From positions 3,868-36,615 of the forward strand of contig DHMZ01000030.1 in assembly GCA_002406055.1 (NCBI GenBank): a stretch of DNA of 32,748 nt, in the 5' to 3' direction. This stretch comes from Spirochaetales bacterium UBA4629 (lineage in GTDB: Bacteria; Spirochaetota; Spirochaetia; Sphaerochaetales; Sphaerochaetaceae). The number at the start of each line of letters is the position of its first letter. Within the stretch, counting starts at the first letter, position 1. Both the position numbers and the translations under genes were made by a program. Positions 1 to 7,568 of the stretch are shown piece by piece. Below the pieces are notes generated by a model that was not told the DNA's origin, ran no database searches, and worked only from the letters and a program-made list of their open reading frames with translations.

Positions 1-2336
1 CCAACCTCTTCAAGAGTAAGAGCATAACCATCGTCTAGACCAAAACGCATTCTTAATACTTCTTGCTCTCTTTCTGGAAGAGTTGAGAGTAGCTCTCTAA
101 TCTTATCTTGCAAGAGTTTATATGCTGTCTGGTTAGCTGGATTTTCAGCATCTTTATCTTCAATAAAGTCACTTAAAACAGAATCTTCTTCTTCACCAAC
201 TGGAGTTTCAAGGCTAATTGGTTCACGAGCAACACTCTTAACTGTCTTAACCTTGCTCTCTGGCCATTCAAGATAGTCAGCAATTTCTTTATCTGTCGGT
301 TCTCTACCAAGAGACTGCATCAAGATTCTAGAAACTCTAACAACTTTATTAATCTGCTCAATCATGTGAACAGGAACACGAATTGTTCTTGCCTGATCTG
401 AGATAGAACGAGTTATAGCCTGTCTAATCCACCAAGTTGCATAAGTACTAAACTTAAAGCCTTTAGCATATTCAAACTTTTCAACAGCCTTAATTAAGCC
501 TATATTTCCTTCCTGAACTAAATCGAAGAACTGCAATCCTCTATTTGTATACTTTTTAGCAATAGAAACAACAAGACGTAAGTTAGCTTTAATAAGTCTA
601 TCTTTAGCTTGTTTAAGAATTGTCTTTCCATATTGAATATTCTTAACACTCTCAATAACAGCATCTGTTGAGCATTCAAAATCATTTTCAATATTTCTTA
701 ATTCTTTTTCAGTTAACTGAAGTTCCTTAATTAAATCCTTGATCTCATCGCTACTTAGGCCAAGAGATTCTTCAATAGCTTGAGCTTTATTTCTTGTTGC
801 AAGATCACGACCAAGCTGTCTAAGCTCACGGGAGGAAGAGATCTTTAGCTTATACTCGATATCTGCCTTTTTCTGATTGCATTGAATAATTGTATCCCTA
901 GCATTGATAAACATATCTGTTAAGGCATCAATTTCTTCGCTTTGTAGCTCGATTGAACTGATCCAATCTGTTACCGGAATATACTTATTGGCTTCTAAGC
1001 TTTCTATTTCTTTCTCTGCATCTTTAAATTTCTTGGCAAGAGAGAGGGAGATTTGAGCATTTTCCTTCTTAACTTCGTTATGAATTTTAAGAATGGCATT
1101 ATCTAATTCAGTACCCTTCATGTCGCTATGTTCTTCCATGAACTTAGCATCTCTTTCGTTTACTTCTCTGTTGATAATGTCGTTACGTTCTTCTTCTTCT
1201 TTTTTAATATCTTGCTGAATCTGGCGATTCTCTTTTATAGCATAACGACGAGAACAATCTCTGCACCACTCAATCCATTCTTCTCTTGTATCAAAATCTG
1301 CTCTCTTCTTTCCTTCATAAATCACAGATTTTTCATTTGGATGTCCACCAAGATGATCGAGTAGTTCTTCTCTTCTCTTTTTAATTTCTTTGTTTTTCTC
1401 TGCATCATCACCAGCAAGAATTACCCTTGCCTTTAGTTCATTATAGTCACTAATAGCTTTAGCAAATTCTTTTCCAAGGGCATCCTTGTAGTTTAGATTA
1501 TATCTCTTCTGAACAGATAAGAACTCTTTTATATCTTCAGGAGAAAGCGCATCTTCACTCTCTTCATCTATCTTTGTGTTAATGTGCTTAATAACACCAG
1601 CAAAGAATGAAATCAAAATGCCAGACTCTCTAATAACGGAATTAACAATCTTTGCGCCCTTCTCCATCTGCTTAGCAAGCTCAACTTCTTGTTCACCAGT
1701 TAAGAGCTTTTCATTGCCAATTTCCTTAAGGTAGAGTCTTATTGGGTCATCTTGGCTAGTATCATATTTACTTGAAGTAGTATGACTAGAACGATGTTCA
1801 CTATTGCTTTCGCTAAAGGAAGAAATGTCGATAAAGCGTTCGCTACTTTCAGCGTCTTCATCTGTACCTTTCCATTCATTCATGTTCTCTTCAGGGTACT
1901 CTTCATCGCTTTCGTCTTCGTCTTCTTCCTCGTCCTCATCATCTTCATCTGATTCTTTTTTCTTTTTGTCTAATGAGTCATTACCGAAGTCCTCTTCTCC
2001 AACTTCCTTTTCGATTTCATTTAGTTCATCTACAGTTGGATCGACATCATCAAAATCATCAAAATCATCCTCTAATGCGATATCTTCAATATCATCATCT
2101 TTGGCATTCAAATCAGCTTCAGTTGGTTCAGAAGCAAAGTCATCAGAATCATCATCTGATTCAACATAGTTTAAATTCTTTGCTTTTGCGGCTTCTATAA
2201 TGTCATCATTACTGATTCCTTTTTGTCCGTAAGCTTTCTTTGCAGTAATGATATCTACTAGAGTAATATAGCCCTTCTCTTTTTCAAGCTTCTCTAGACT
2301 AAGAAATAATTCACTAGATAGTATTTCTTCTGACAT
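1..2336 (-). CDS. rpoD: Primary RNA polymerase sigma factor RpoD (sigma-70), C-terminus cut by window edge
   Basis: Directs core RNA polymerase to housekeeping promoters. About 778 codons are visible from the ATG at 2336; the frame stays open to base 1, so the end of region 4 is missing. Region 1.2 is at about residues 190-225 (DPIRLYLKEIG), region 2 at about 570-645 (NLRLVVSIAKKY, WWIRQA) and the start of region 4.1 at the very edge (LPEREQEVLRMRFG). The N-terminal part has a very acidic Asp/Glu run at about residues 105-150. The segment between regions 1.2 and 2 is roughly 340 residues, longer than I know from E. coli, so the protein is unusually large. The ATG directly abuts the dnaG stop (TAAATG). 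An AAGGAG lies inside the dnaG 3' end, about 13 nt upstream. The gene is translationally linked to dnaG. Identity is certain; only the missing end is unknown. Confidence 0.97.
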   Translation of the reverse strand, partial: MSEEILSSELFLSLEKLEKEKGYITLVDIITAKKAYGQKGISNDDIIEAAKAKNLNYVESDDDSDDFASEPTEADLNAKDDDIEDIALEDDFDDFDDVDPTVDELNEIEKEVGEEDFGNDSLDKKKKESDEDDEDEEEDEDESDEEYPEENMNEWKGTDEDAESSERFIDISSFSESNSEHRSSHTTSSKYDTSQDDPIRLYLKEIGNEKLLTGEQEVELAKQMEKGAKIVNSVIRESGILISFFAGVIKHINTKIDEESEDALSPEDIKEFLSVQKRYNLNYKDALGKEFAKAISDYNELKARVILAGDDAEKNKEIKKRREELLDHLGGHPNEKSVIYEGKKRADFDTREEWIEWCRDCSRRYAIKENRQIQQDIKKEEEERNDIINREVNERDAKFMEEHSDMKGTELDNAILKIHNEVKKENAQISLSLAKKFKDAEKEIESLEANKYIPVTDWISSIELQSEEIDALTDMFINARDTIIQCNQKKADIEYKLKISSSRELRQLGRDLATRNKAQAIEESLGLSSDEIKDLIKELQLTEKELRNIENDFECSTDAVIESVKNIQYGKTILKQAKDRLIKANLRLVVSIAKKYTNRGLQFFDLVQEGNIGLIKAVEKFEYAKGFKFSTYATWWIRQAITRSISDQARTIRVPVHMIEQINKVVRVSRILMQSLGREPTDKEIADYLEWPESKVKTVKSVAREPISLETPVGEEEDSVLSDFIEDKDAENPANQTAYKLLQDKIRELLSTLPEREQEVLRMRFGLDDGYALTLEEV

Positions 2337-4199
2337 TTAAACCCCACTACTCCTTGGATCAAAACTGGCTAAGTTTGCCTTTAGTTTTGCAATATCACCA
2401 TCAATTTTTAGTTTCTTTTCTAAAATCTCATTTAGTGCATCTGTATCACTTTTATTAATTCTAGAAATCTGTTGATTCCAAACATCTCTTTTTCTTTCAA
2501 GTGAACGTAGATTAATTCTCTTTATTACTTCTTCCATTGCTTCTGTTCTATCATCCTTAAATTCATCTAAGGCAAATGATGCAGAAACATATTCTTTTAA
2601 AACACTATCACTCACGTATGTTAGAAATAGTTCGTTTGAAACAATATCATCACGCATGGCATTTTCTAATGCCAAATATAACTTTTGAGCTAGGCTATCC
2701 TCTAAATCACCAAAACTAATTCGTGTTCTGTAGCTCTTAAATAAATCTCTATGATTAGCAAGATAGAGCATAGCATAAAGATCAAATGAAACGCTTCTTG
2801 GGTCGCTCTTAAAGCTATATTCATTGCTTTCATCTTCCCTTTCATTATTAGAATAATTAGAAGGAAGAGAGGTCTTTTTTAAATCCTCCTTAATCGCATC
2901 TTCATCAATACCTAAAAGAGAAGAAAGATACAAAATATTGCTATCTCTTTCTACTTCGCTACTAGAGCCATTTAGGTATTCACTAAGCGATTTTACAAAG
3001 TCTGATTTTTCTCTCGCATTCTTTATATCATAACGATTTAACCCATTTTGTACAAGATACTCAAAGCCCGTAGTATAGCTCTCAAATTCTTCTTTTATTC
3101 CGTCTATTCCTCTCTTTTCTAAGAGTTCTGAAGCATCCTTGGCAGTTTTAAGTTTATGGACAAATTGTCCTAGTCCATTATTGTTAAGAATATTGATTGC
3201 TCTTATTGTTGAATTTTGACCTGCACTATCTGAATCAAATAGCATATGAAAAGCAGTAACAGAAGGAAAATACTTTTTCATATTTCTACATTGCTCAACA
3301 GTAAATGATGTGCCTAGAGAAGCAACAGCACTTGTAAAGCCGGCTTGATGCATTGCCATAACATCAAAGTTACCCTCACAAAGAATTGGTTCATACTTCT
3401 TTTCACTTATTGTTTTTTTAGCTTCAAAAAGTCCAAAGAAATTATCTTTCTTTTGATATATCACAGTCTCTGGACTATTAATGTATTTGGGAGCTCTATC
3501 GCTTTGTGATAAATCCCTGCCAGAAAAAGCAATTGTTCGTCCTTGCCTATCTCTAATTGGGAACATTATTCTATTAACAAATAACGGCCACTCTTTATTG
3601 CGTTGAGAAAAGAGTCCAGTTTTAGCTAAAAATTCGTCCGTATAGTTTTTCTTAAGCAAAAAGCTATATAGCCACTGTGGAGATTGTGGCGCATAGCCAA
3701 GTGAGAATTTTTCAATCATCTCGGAGCTAACGCCTCTTTTAGCTAAATAATTTCTAGCCCCGTCTGCTTCAGCAGAATTTAATAAAAGATAATGAAAAGT
3801 ACTTAGAAGTCTATTGTATAGATCATACATAGCTTCCTTTTCATCTTTCTTTTTCTTTGCCTCTCCATTAGAGGAAGAATAATCCTCTTCTAGCGGAACA
3901 CCAGCCCTTCTTGCTAAAAGCTCAACAGCAGACGAAAAATCAAGGCCTTCTTTTTTCATTACGAGTGAAAATATATCACCACTTTCTTTACATGAAAAAC
4001 AATAGAAGGTTCCCCTATCATCATCAATTTTACAAGATGGGGTGCGTTCATTACCACCTCCATGGAATGGACACTTAACCCATTTTGAGCCACCTTTGTA
4101 CTCTACATGGGCATAGTTTTCCATTACATCTGAAATGGTTAACTTTCTTTTAATGCTTTCAATTGTGTTTTCACTAAATTTAGGCAACTTATTCTCCAC
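2337..4199 (-). CDS. dnaG: DNA primase DnaG
   Basis: Synthesises RNA primers at the replication fork. 620 residues, normal for the family. An N-terminal CHC2 zinc finger is visible (C43, H46, C67, C70). A TOPRIM catalytic domain lies at about 265-335, with the conserved Glu in CEGNFDVM and the FDSDSAG motif. A C-terminal helicase-interaction region follows. It lies 22 nt after the ykgJ-like stop and directly abuts rpoD, a co-transcribed replication/transcription unit like the macromolecular-synthesis operons of other bacteria. The start at 4199 is GTG without a good Shine-Dalgarno. A GGAG at 4195-4198 sits 6 nt before an in-frame TTG at 4187, which would give a protein starting MPKFSENTI, closer to the usual primase N-terminus. 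Either start implies weak initiation, as is typical of primase. Confidence 0.96.
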   Translation of the reverse strand: MENKLPKFSENTIESIKRKLTISDVMENYAHVEYKGGSKWVKCPFHGGGNERTPSCKIDDDRGTFYCFSCKESGDIFSLVMKKEGLDFSSAVELLARRAGVPLEEDYSSSNGEAKKKKDEKEAMYDLYNRLLSTFHYLLLNSAEADGARNYLAKRGVSSEMIEKFSLGYAPQSPQWLYSFLLKKNYTDEFLAKTGLFSQRNKEWPLFVNRIMFPIRDRQGRTIAFSGRDLSQSDRAPKYINSPETVIYQKKDNFFGLFEAKKTISEKKYEPILCEGNFDVMAMHQAGFTSAVASLGTSFTVEQCRNMKKYFPSVTAFHMLFDSDSAGQNSTIRAINILNNNGLGQFVHKLKTAKDASELLEKRGIDGIKEEFESYTTGFEYLVQNGLNRYDIKNAREKSDFVKSLSEYLNGSSSEVERDSNILYLSSLLGIDEDAIKEDLKKTSLPSNYSNNEREDESNEYSFKSDPRSVSFDLYAMLYLANHRDLFKSYRTRISFGDLEDSLAQKLYLALENAMRDDIVSNELFLTYVSDSVLKEYVSASFALDEFKDDRTEAMEEVIKRINLRSLERKRDVWNQQISRINKSDTDALNEILEKKLKIDGDIAKLKANLASFDPRSSGV

Positions 4200-4221
4200 T
4201 AAAGAATATAAATATAAATAA

Positions 4222-4683
4222 TTATTTTTTCAAAGAGTTACCCATCTTGTTTTTTAAAATAATTAATGGGGCATTATCACTATTAGCTTTCAGTGCTTTT
4301 TCTATATCTAATTTACTTACTTTATGGCCTTTATTTATTCCTTTACAGTAGATGCTTTCATTATCCCAATTAGAGCGAGAAGAAAGAATGTTTTCCCAAA
4401 AAGGATATGTTCTACATTGTACAGGACGTGCCGAATAGACAGAGCATCCATTTTTAGTAAGAAACTCGCAATCGTAGTTAGTTCTTTCTTTTAATGAAAT
4501 TAAATAATACCTGCCATAATCAACATAGCGAGTATAGTTTTTGATAAAAATATCTCTATCAACAGCTAAAAATGTAGCAAGGTTATCTATGTCTTTTTTA
4601 CTAAGAAAGACATATCCTGGTTCATTTGCGCAACAATATGAACACATCTGACAAGTAAAGTTTAAGCCATCAGAATAAAACAT
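4222..4683 (-). CDS. YkgJ-family CxxCxxCC cysteine-cluster protein
   Basis: 153 residues. The N-terminal motif C11-x2-C14-x2-C17-C18, followed by C72, C80 and C90 (in RPVQCRTYPFW), is the signature of the YkgJ/UPF0153 family (PF03692). These proteins are predicted to bind an Fe-S cluster or zinc; the biochemical role is not settled and I do not assign one. ATG at 4683 with GAGG at 4688-4691. This ribosome-binding site begins immediately after the T-run of the tRNA-Tyr terminator, so the gene has no room for a promoter of its own between tRNA and start. It is first gene of the ykgJ-dnaG-rpoD unit; from memory, a similar neighbour occurs beside rpoD in Treponema pallidum. Confidence 0.85.
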   Translation of the reverse strand: MFYSDGLNFTCQMCSYCCANEPGYVFLSKKDIDNLATFLAVDRDIFIKNYTRYVDYGRYYLISLKERTNYDCEFLTKNGCSVYSARPVQCRTYPFWENILSSRSNWDNESIYCKGINKGHKVSKLDIEKALKANSDNAPLIILKNKMGNSLKK

Positions 4684-4691
4684 ATAACCTC

Positions 4692-4721
4692 AAAAAAAAG
4701 ACCTTCTACTTTTAGAAGGCC
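4692..4721 (-). terminator. Intrinsic terminator after tRNA-Tyr
   Basis: On the minus strand a 9-bp stem (GGCCTTCTA paired with TAGAAGGTC, loop AAAG, one G-U pair) is followed by eight T. It starts 4 nt after the tRNA 3' end and ends beside the ribosome-binding site of the ykgJ-like gene. It may act as an attenuator for the dnaG-rpoD unit. Confidence 0.85.
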
Positions 4722-4725
4722 TTAT

Positions 4726-4807
4726 TGGAGAGAGAAGGATTCGGACCTTCGAAGGCATAGCCAACAGATTTACAGTCTGCCCCCTTTGACCGCTCGGGAA
4801 CCTCTCC
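4726..4807 (-). tRNA. tRNA-Tyr (anticodon GTA)
   Basis: An 82-nt cloverleaf with a long variable arm, as expected for tRNA-Tyr. Acceptor GGAGAGG pairs with TCTCTCC (last pair G-U), anticodon loop CTGTAAA, T-loop containing TCCGAATCC. Discriminator is A; CCA is not encoded. Confidence 0.95.
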
Positions 4808-4820
4808 AAACAACATGAAT

Positions 4821-4849
4821 ATTTAATAGGAAATAGCCGCTTTAGTCAA
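4821..4849 (-). promoter_or_regulatory. Sigma-70 promoter of tRNA-Tyr / ykgJ-dnaG-rpoD
   Basis: Minus-strand -35 TTGACT (4844-4849), 17-bp spacer, -10 TTAAAT (4821-4826). The predicted start is about 7 nt upstream of the tRNA. No better promoter is visible for the protein genes downstream. Confidence 0.6.
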
Positions 4850-4927
4850 TATAGTTTTTGAAAAAAAAGAAATAAGAAAAGCTAATATAAAACAATTATT
4901 TATTGAGAAAGAAATTAGTAAAAACAA

Positions 4928-5407
4928 TTATTTTTTTATTAGTTTTAATATCTCTTCATAAACGGGATTTGGAACTAAATCTTTAACATCTACACCATAA
5001 TCAAGGAAGGTTTTTACACTACTAGAGCGGATAAAATTATTATCCTTCTTTGAAGTGAAATAAACTGTCTCAATTTCTGGCGCAATATATTTATTATTTA
5101 TTTCTAGTTCGTGTTCATAAGAAAAGTCTGTGCTGTCACGTAAGCCTTTAACAATATATTGTGCTGATACGTTTCTGCAATATGAAACAATTAAGCCTGG
5201 ATATGAGGTAACAGTGACATTATTCAAGTGGGAGAGACTCTTCTTAATCATCTTTACCCTATCTTTAACAGAAAATAAGTAATCCTTCTTCTTATTTATG
5301 CCAACAACAACATGTATTTCATCAAATAAAAGAGAGGCACGTTCAATAATGTTAACGTGCCCGACTGTTAATGGATCAAAGCTTCCTGGGATAACAGCTA
5401 TCTTCAT
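4928..5407 (-). CDS. coaD: Phosphopantetheine adenylyltransferase CoaD
   Basis: Transfers AMP from ATP to 4'-phosphopantetheine to give dephospho-CoA, the penultimate step of CoA synthesis in the cytoplasm. 159 residues, standard length. The N-terminal GSFDPLTVGH (T14-x2-H17) is the nucleotidyltransferase (T/H)xGH signature. KGLRD (about 87-91) matches the family's RGLR motif and RSSSVK (127-132) the ISSSxxK/R loop. ATG at 5407 overlaps the stop of the preceding gene by 4 nt (ATGA), indicating translational coupling. The window also encodes CoaX, the first CoA enzyme, in a separate unit. No convincing hairpin terminator follows; the downstream gap to tRNA-Tyr (4808-4927) is AT-rich with a 13-bp direct repeat (4889-4901 and 4921-4933). 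Confidence 0.95.
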   Translation of the reverse strand: MKIAVIPGSFDPLTVGHVNIIERASLLFDEIHVVVGINKKKDYLFSVKDRVKMIKKSLSHLNNVTVTSYPGLIVSYCRNVSAQYIVKGLRDSTDFSYEHELEINNKYIAPEIETVYFTSKKDNNFIRSSSVKTFLDYGVDVKDLVPNPVYEEILKLIKK

Positions 5408-5898
5408 TTCTTTAAACTCTCAACATAATCTTTAAAGTGGGAATACTCATCTTTATTCTCAACTTCAATTTTCTTTACTATTGAATATTTTCCATTCTCA
5501 TCTTTATGACAGATAGCAAAAGATCCAGAACCAACATAACTAATTGTATCGCCCTCGCCTAGCGTTTCTTTTTCTTTTAAAGCAGAAAGAACGCAATCAA
5601 AATGGGCATATCCACCATTGTAGAAAAAAGAATCAGCAATCAAATCTATTGTTTTTGCACATATTGTACATACTGGATGAGGTTCACTAACACTTAGAGG
5701 AGCAGCAACTGGAATTGAAGAATGAAAACTTCTTGTTAGAGGTGCTCCTGATACTTGTGATAATGTTGAAAAACCAGAGATGGCGCTAAGGCGCTGCCTA
5801 CCCTTTTTTTTGGTTTTTGCCTTAGCTACCTTTGTCTGTTGACCAAAAGGTTTCTTGTTTTTCTTTGAATTTCTATTCTTTTGAAAGTTTTGGTCCAT
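5404..5898 (-). CDS. Hypothetical protein with CxxC-HxxC zinc-binding-like motif
   Basis: I do not recognise this family. The chosen ATG at 5898 gives 164 residues. It is preceded by GAGG (5904-5907), which overlaps the stop codon of the upstream gene; a longer frame from a TTG at 5928 would overlap that gene and lacks a ribosome-binding site. The first ~40 residues are very basic (Lys, Asn, Gln, Arg). A cluster C77-x2-C80 and H99-x2-C102 suggests a small treble-clef or LIM-like zinc site. The C-terminus is charged and probably helical. It sits between the lipoprotein/barrel gene and coaD and overlaps coaD by ATGA. The basic tail plus zinc knuckle would suit nucleic-acid or ribosome contact, but that is a guess. 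Confidence 0.75.
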   Translation of the reverse strand: MDQNFQKNRNSKKNKKPFGQQTKVAKAKTKKKGRQRLSAISGFSTLSQVSGAPLTRSFHSSIPVAAPLSVSEPHPVCTICAKTIDLIADSFFYNGGYAHFDCVLSALKEKETLGEGDTISYVGSGSFAICHKDENGKYSIVKKIEVENKDEYSHFKDYVESLKK

Positions 5899-5905
5899 TA
5901 AAACC

Positions 5906-7414
5906 TCAGAATTTGTATGATCCACCAACTGTTACTCCTGGAGTTAAAATACTTCTGCTCTTTGGTGCATATTCAACACCAATTTCACCAAACATAGAGA
6001 AGTGTTCATTAAATGAATATTCGTAACCAATTCCAGCTTCAATTATAATTGAAGAGTTTTCACTTCTTACTCCTAGTCCAAATCTATAGCCAACTCCACC
6101 ATAGAGGTAGAAATTATCATAGAAGTTATATTTAGCTCTTACAGTTACTGGAATATATCCACTCATATCATAGCCAGTAACAAGGCCAAGCGCAAACTTA
6201 GGAGAAATAGAATAGAATGCTCTAAATTTGAAATCTGGAATAATCCAATTGTTCTTATAGTCATATCTAACAGAAGCACTTAAGCCAACATTAAAGTTCT
6301 TAATGAAGCTTCCCTTTTCTGTTACAGGCTCTGTTAAACTAGTAGAAGTATCTTCACTCTTACTTGGTTCAACTAATTGTTCCTTAACTTCTTCACTCTT
6401 ATTTTCTTGCTTTACTTCTTCAATAGAAACTGTTTCAATTTCCTTTTCAACAGGAAGTGCAATATTCGAGTTAATTAAATTTTCAATTTCACTCTTATAT
6501 TCATTTAATTTCTCAAAAGAAACTTCATGATAAGTAATAACAACTTCACCTTTGTCATTAATTAAATATGATGCATCCTTTAATTCAGGAATAGCTGAAA
6601 GAAGAATATTTGCATAAGAATCAATTTCACTTTCACTTAATAGTGGAGAAGATTTAATAATAGCACGAGACTGAGCAAGTGAAACATCTACATTCTTGCC
6701 ATTAAGAGAGAATGTAAATGAAACTGTGCTATCAAGAGAATTCCTAATATACTCATTTAGTAAAATAATAAAGCTAGAGACAACATCTTTTTTGTAGTTA
6801 TCGTCGCCTATATATCCATTTGGATAAGTAAATGTTACAACGCTTCCTTCTTTATAGTAGCTAACGCTTTCTGCAATTGCAGGATAGTTTTCGGCTAGAT
6901 ATTCAATAAAACCAATTACATCGCTATCAGCAAATGTATATGGAGTATAATCAACTGTAGCCTTATCATCATCAATTGTAATTAAGAAGCTAACATCTCC
7001 TACATTTACTCTTTCAGAGAAAACAGGAGTATTTGAAGAAACTTCCTCTGTCTTTGGCGCTTCTTCATTTTGAGTTACTTCAGCCTTTACATCTTCTGTT
7101 TTATTTTCAACTAAAGTAGCTTCAACTTTAATTTCTGTATTAGCTAATGAAGAACTGCTAGTATTTGTTTCTTCAGCCTTTACTTCTTGACTATTTGTAA
7201 CTTCTGCTTTTGTTGTTGATTCAACTACTGGAGGATTTACAACTACAACAGGATTTCTTTCACTATTAGCCTGAGTATCTGTTGAAGTAAGAAGATTAGA
7301 AACTATTGTACTATTATTTACTGTTTCATTTTTTTTCTTACATGATGAAACAAGAATTAAAACTGAAACAATAACAACAAATAAAAATAATACTTTGGAA
7401 CTCTTTTTTTTCAT
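5906..7414 (-). CDS. Lipoprotein-like outer-membrane beta-barrel protein with two novel repeats
   Basis: 502 residues. An N-terminal signal with Lys-rich start and hydrophobic core ends in a lipobox-like LVSSC (C25). A low-complexity Thr/Glu/Val/Ser linker follows (about 30-128), then two related domains at about 130-225 and 231-320. A second Glu/Lys/Ser linker precedes a C-terminal domain of alternating aromatic strands (369-502) that ends in Phe, the usual beta-barrel assembly signal. The order suggests an outer-membrane barrel with a long periplasmic or surface repeat region. The same domain and barrel recur in the next upstream gene (7569-9914), so the two are paralogues. ATG at 7414 has AAGGG 7 nt upstream and its own promoter. 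First gene of an operon with the small zinc-finger-like gene and coaD. The biological role is unknown. Confidence 0.85.
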   Translation of the reverse strand: MKKKSSKVLFLFVVIVSVLILVSSCKKKNETVNNSTIVSNLLTSTDTQANSERNPVVVVNPPVVESTTKAEVTNSQEVKAEETNTSSSSLANTEIKVEATLVENKTEDVKAEVTQNEEAPKTEEVSSNTPVFSERVNVGDVSFLITIDDDKATVDYTPYTFADSDVIGFIEYLAENYPAIAESVSYYKEGSVVTFTYPNGYIGDDNYKKDVVSSFIILLNEYIRNSLDSTVSFTFSLNGKNVDVSLAQSRAIIKSSPLLSESEIDSYANILLSAIPELKDASYLINDKGEVVITYHEVSFEKLNEYKSEIENLINSNIALPVEKEIETVSIEEVKQENKSEEVKEQLVEPSKSEDTSTSLTEPVTEKGSFIKNFNVGLSASVRYDYKNNWIIPDFKFRAFYSISPKFALGLVTGYDMSGYIPVTVRAKYNFYDNFYLYGGVGYRFGLGVRSENSSIIIEAGIGYEYSFNEHFSMFGEIGVEYAPKSRSILTPGVTVGGSYKF

Positions 7415-7437
7415 AAATTACCCTTATTCCCTACTTT

Positions 7438-7466
7438 ATAATAAACATTGAAGAAACATATTACAA
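7438..7466 (-). promoter_or_regulatory. Sigma-70 promoter for the 5906-7414 operon
   Basis: Minus-strand -35 TTGTAA (7461-7466), 17-bp spacer, -10 TATTAT (7438-7443). The predicted start falls about 17 nt before the ATG, leaving just enough room for the ribosome-binding site. Confidence 0.6.
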
Positions 7467-7518
7467 TTGCGATAGTTACAAAAAAAATATACAAAATCGG
7501 ATTAATTGTTACTAGATG

Positions 7519-7549
7519 AAAAAGGACTATGGTTTCCCATAGCCCTTTT
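7519..7549 (-). terminator. Intrinsic terminator of the 7569-9914 gene
   Basis: Minus strand: GGGCTATGG, loop GAAA, CCATAGTCC, then five T. Nine pairs with one G-U; the plus-strand version would carry an A-C mismatch, so it works best leftward. It separates the two paralogous barrel genes transcriptionally. Confidence 0.85.
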
Positions 7550-7568
7550 AAGATAAGTTTTTTGATAA

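Noticed and set aside
1804..2169. 121-residue plus-strand serine-rich open frame
   Set aside because: Complement of the acidic GAA/GAT/GAC codon run in rpoD; composition artefact.
4889..4933. 13-bp direct repeat AAAACAATTATTT downstream of coaD
   Set aside because: Low-complexity AT-rich sequence; two copies only and no associated feature.
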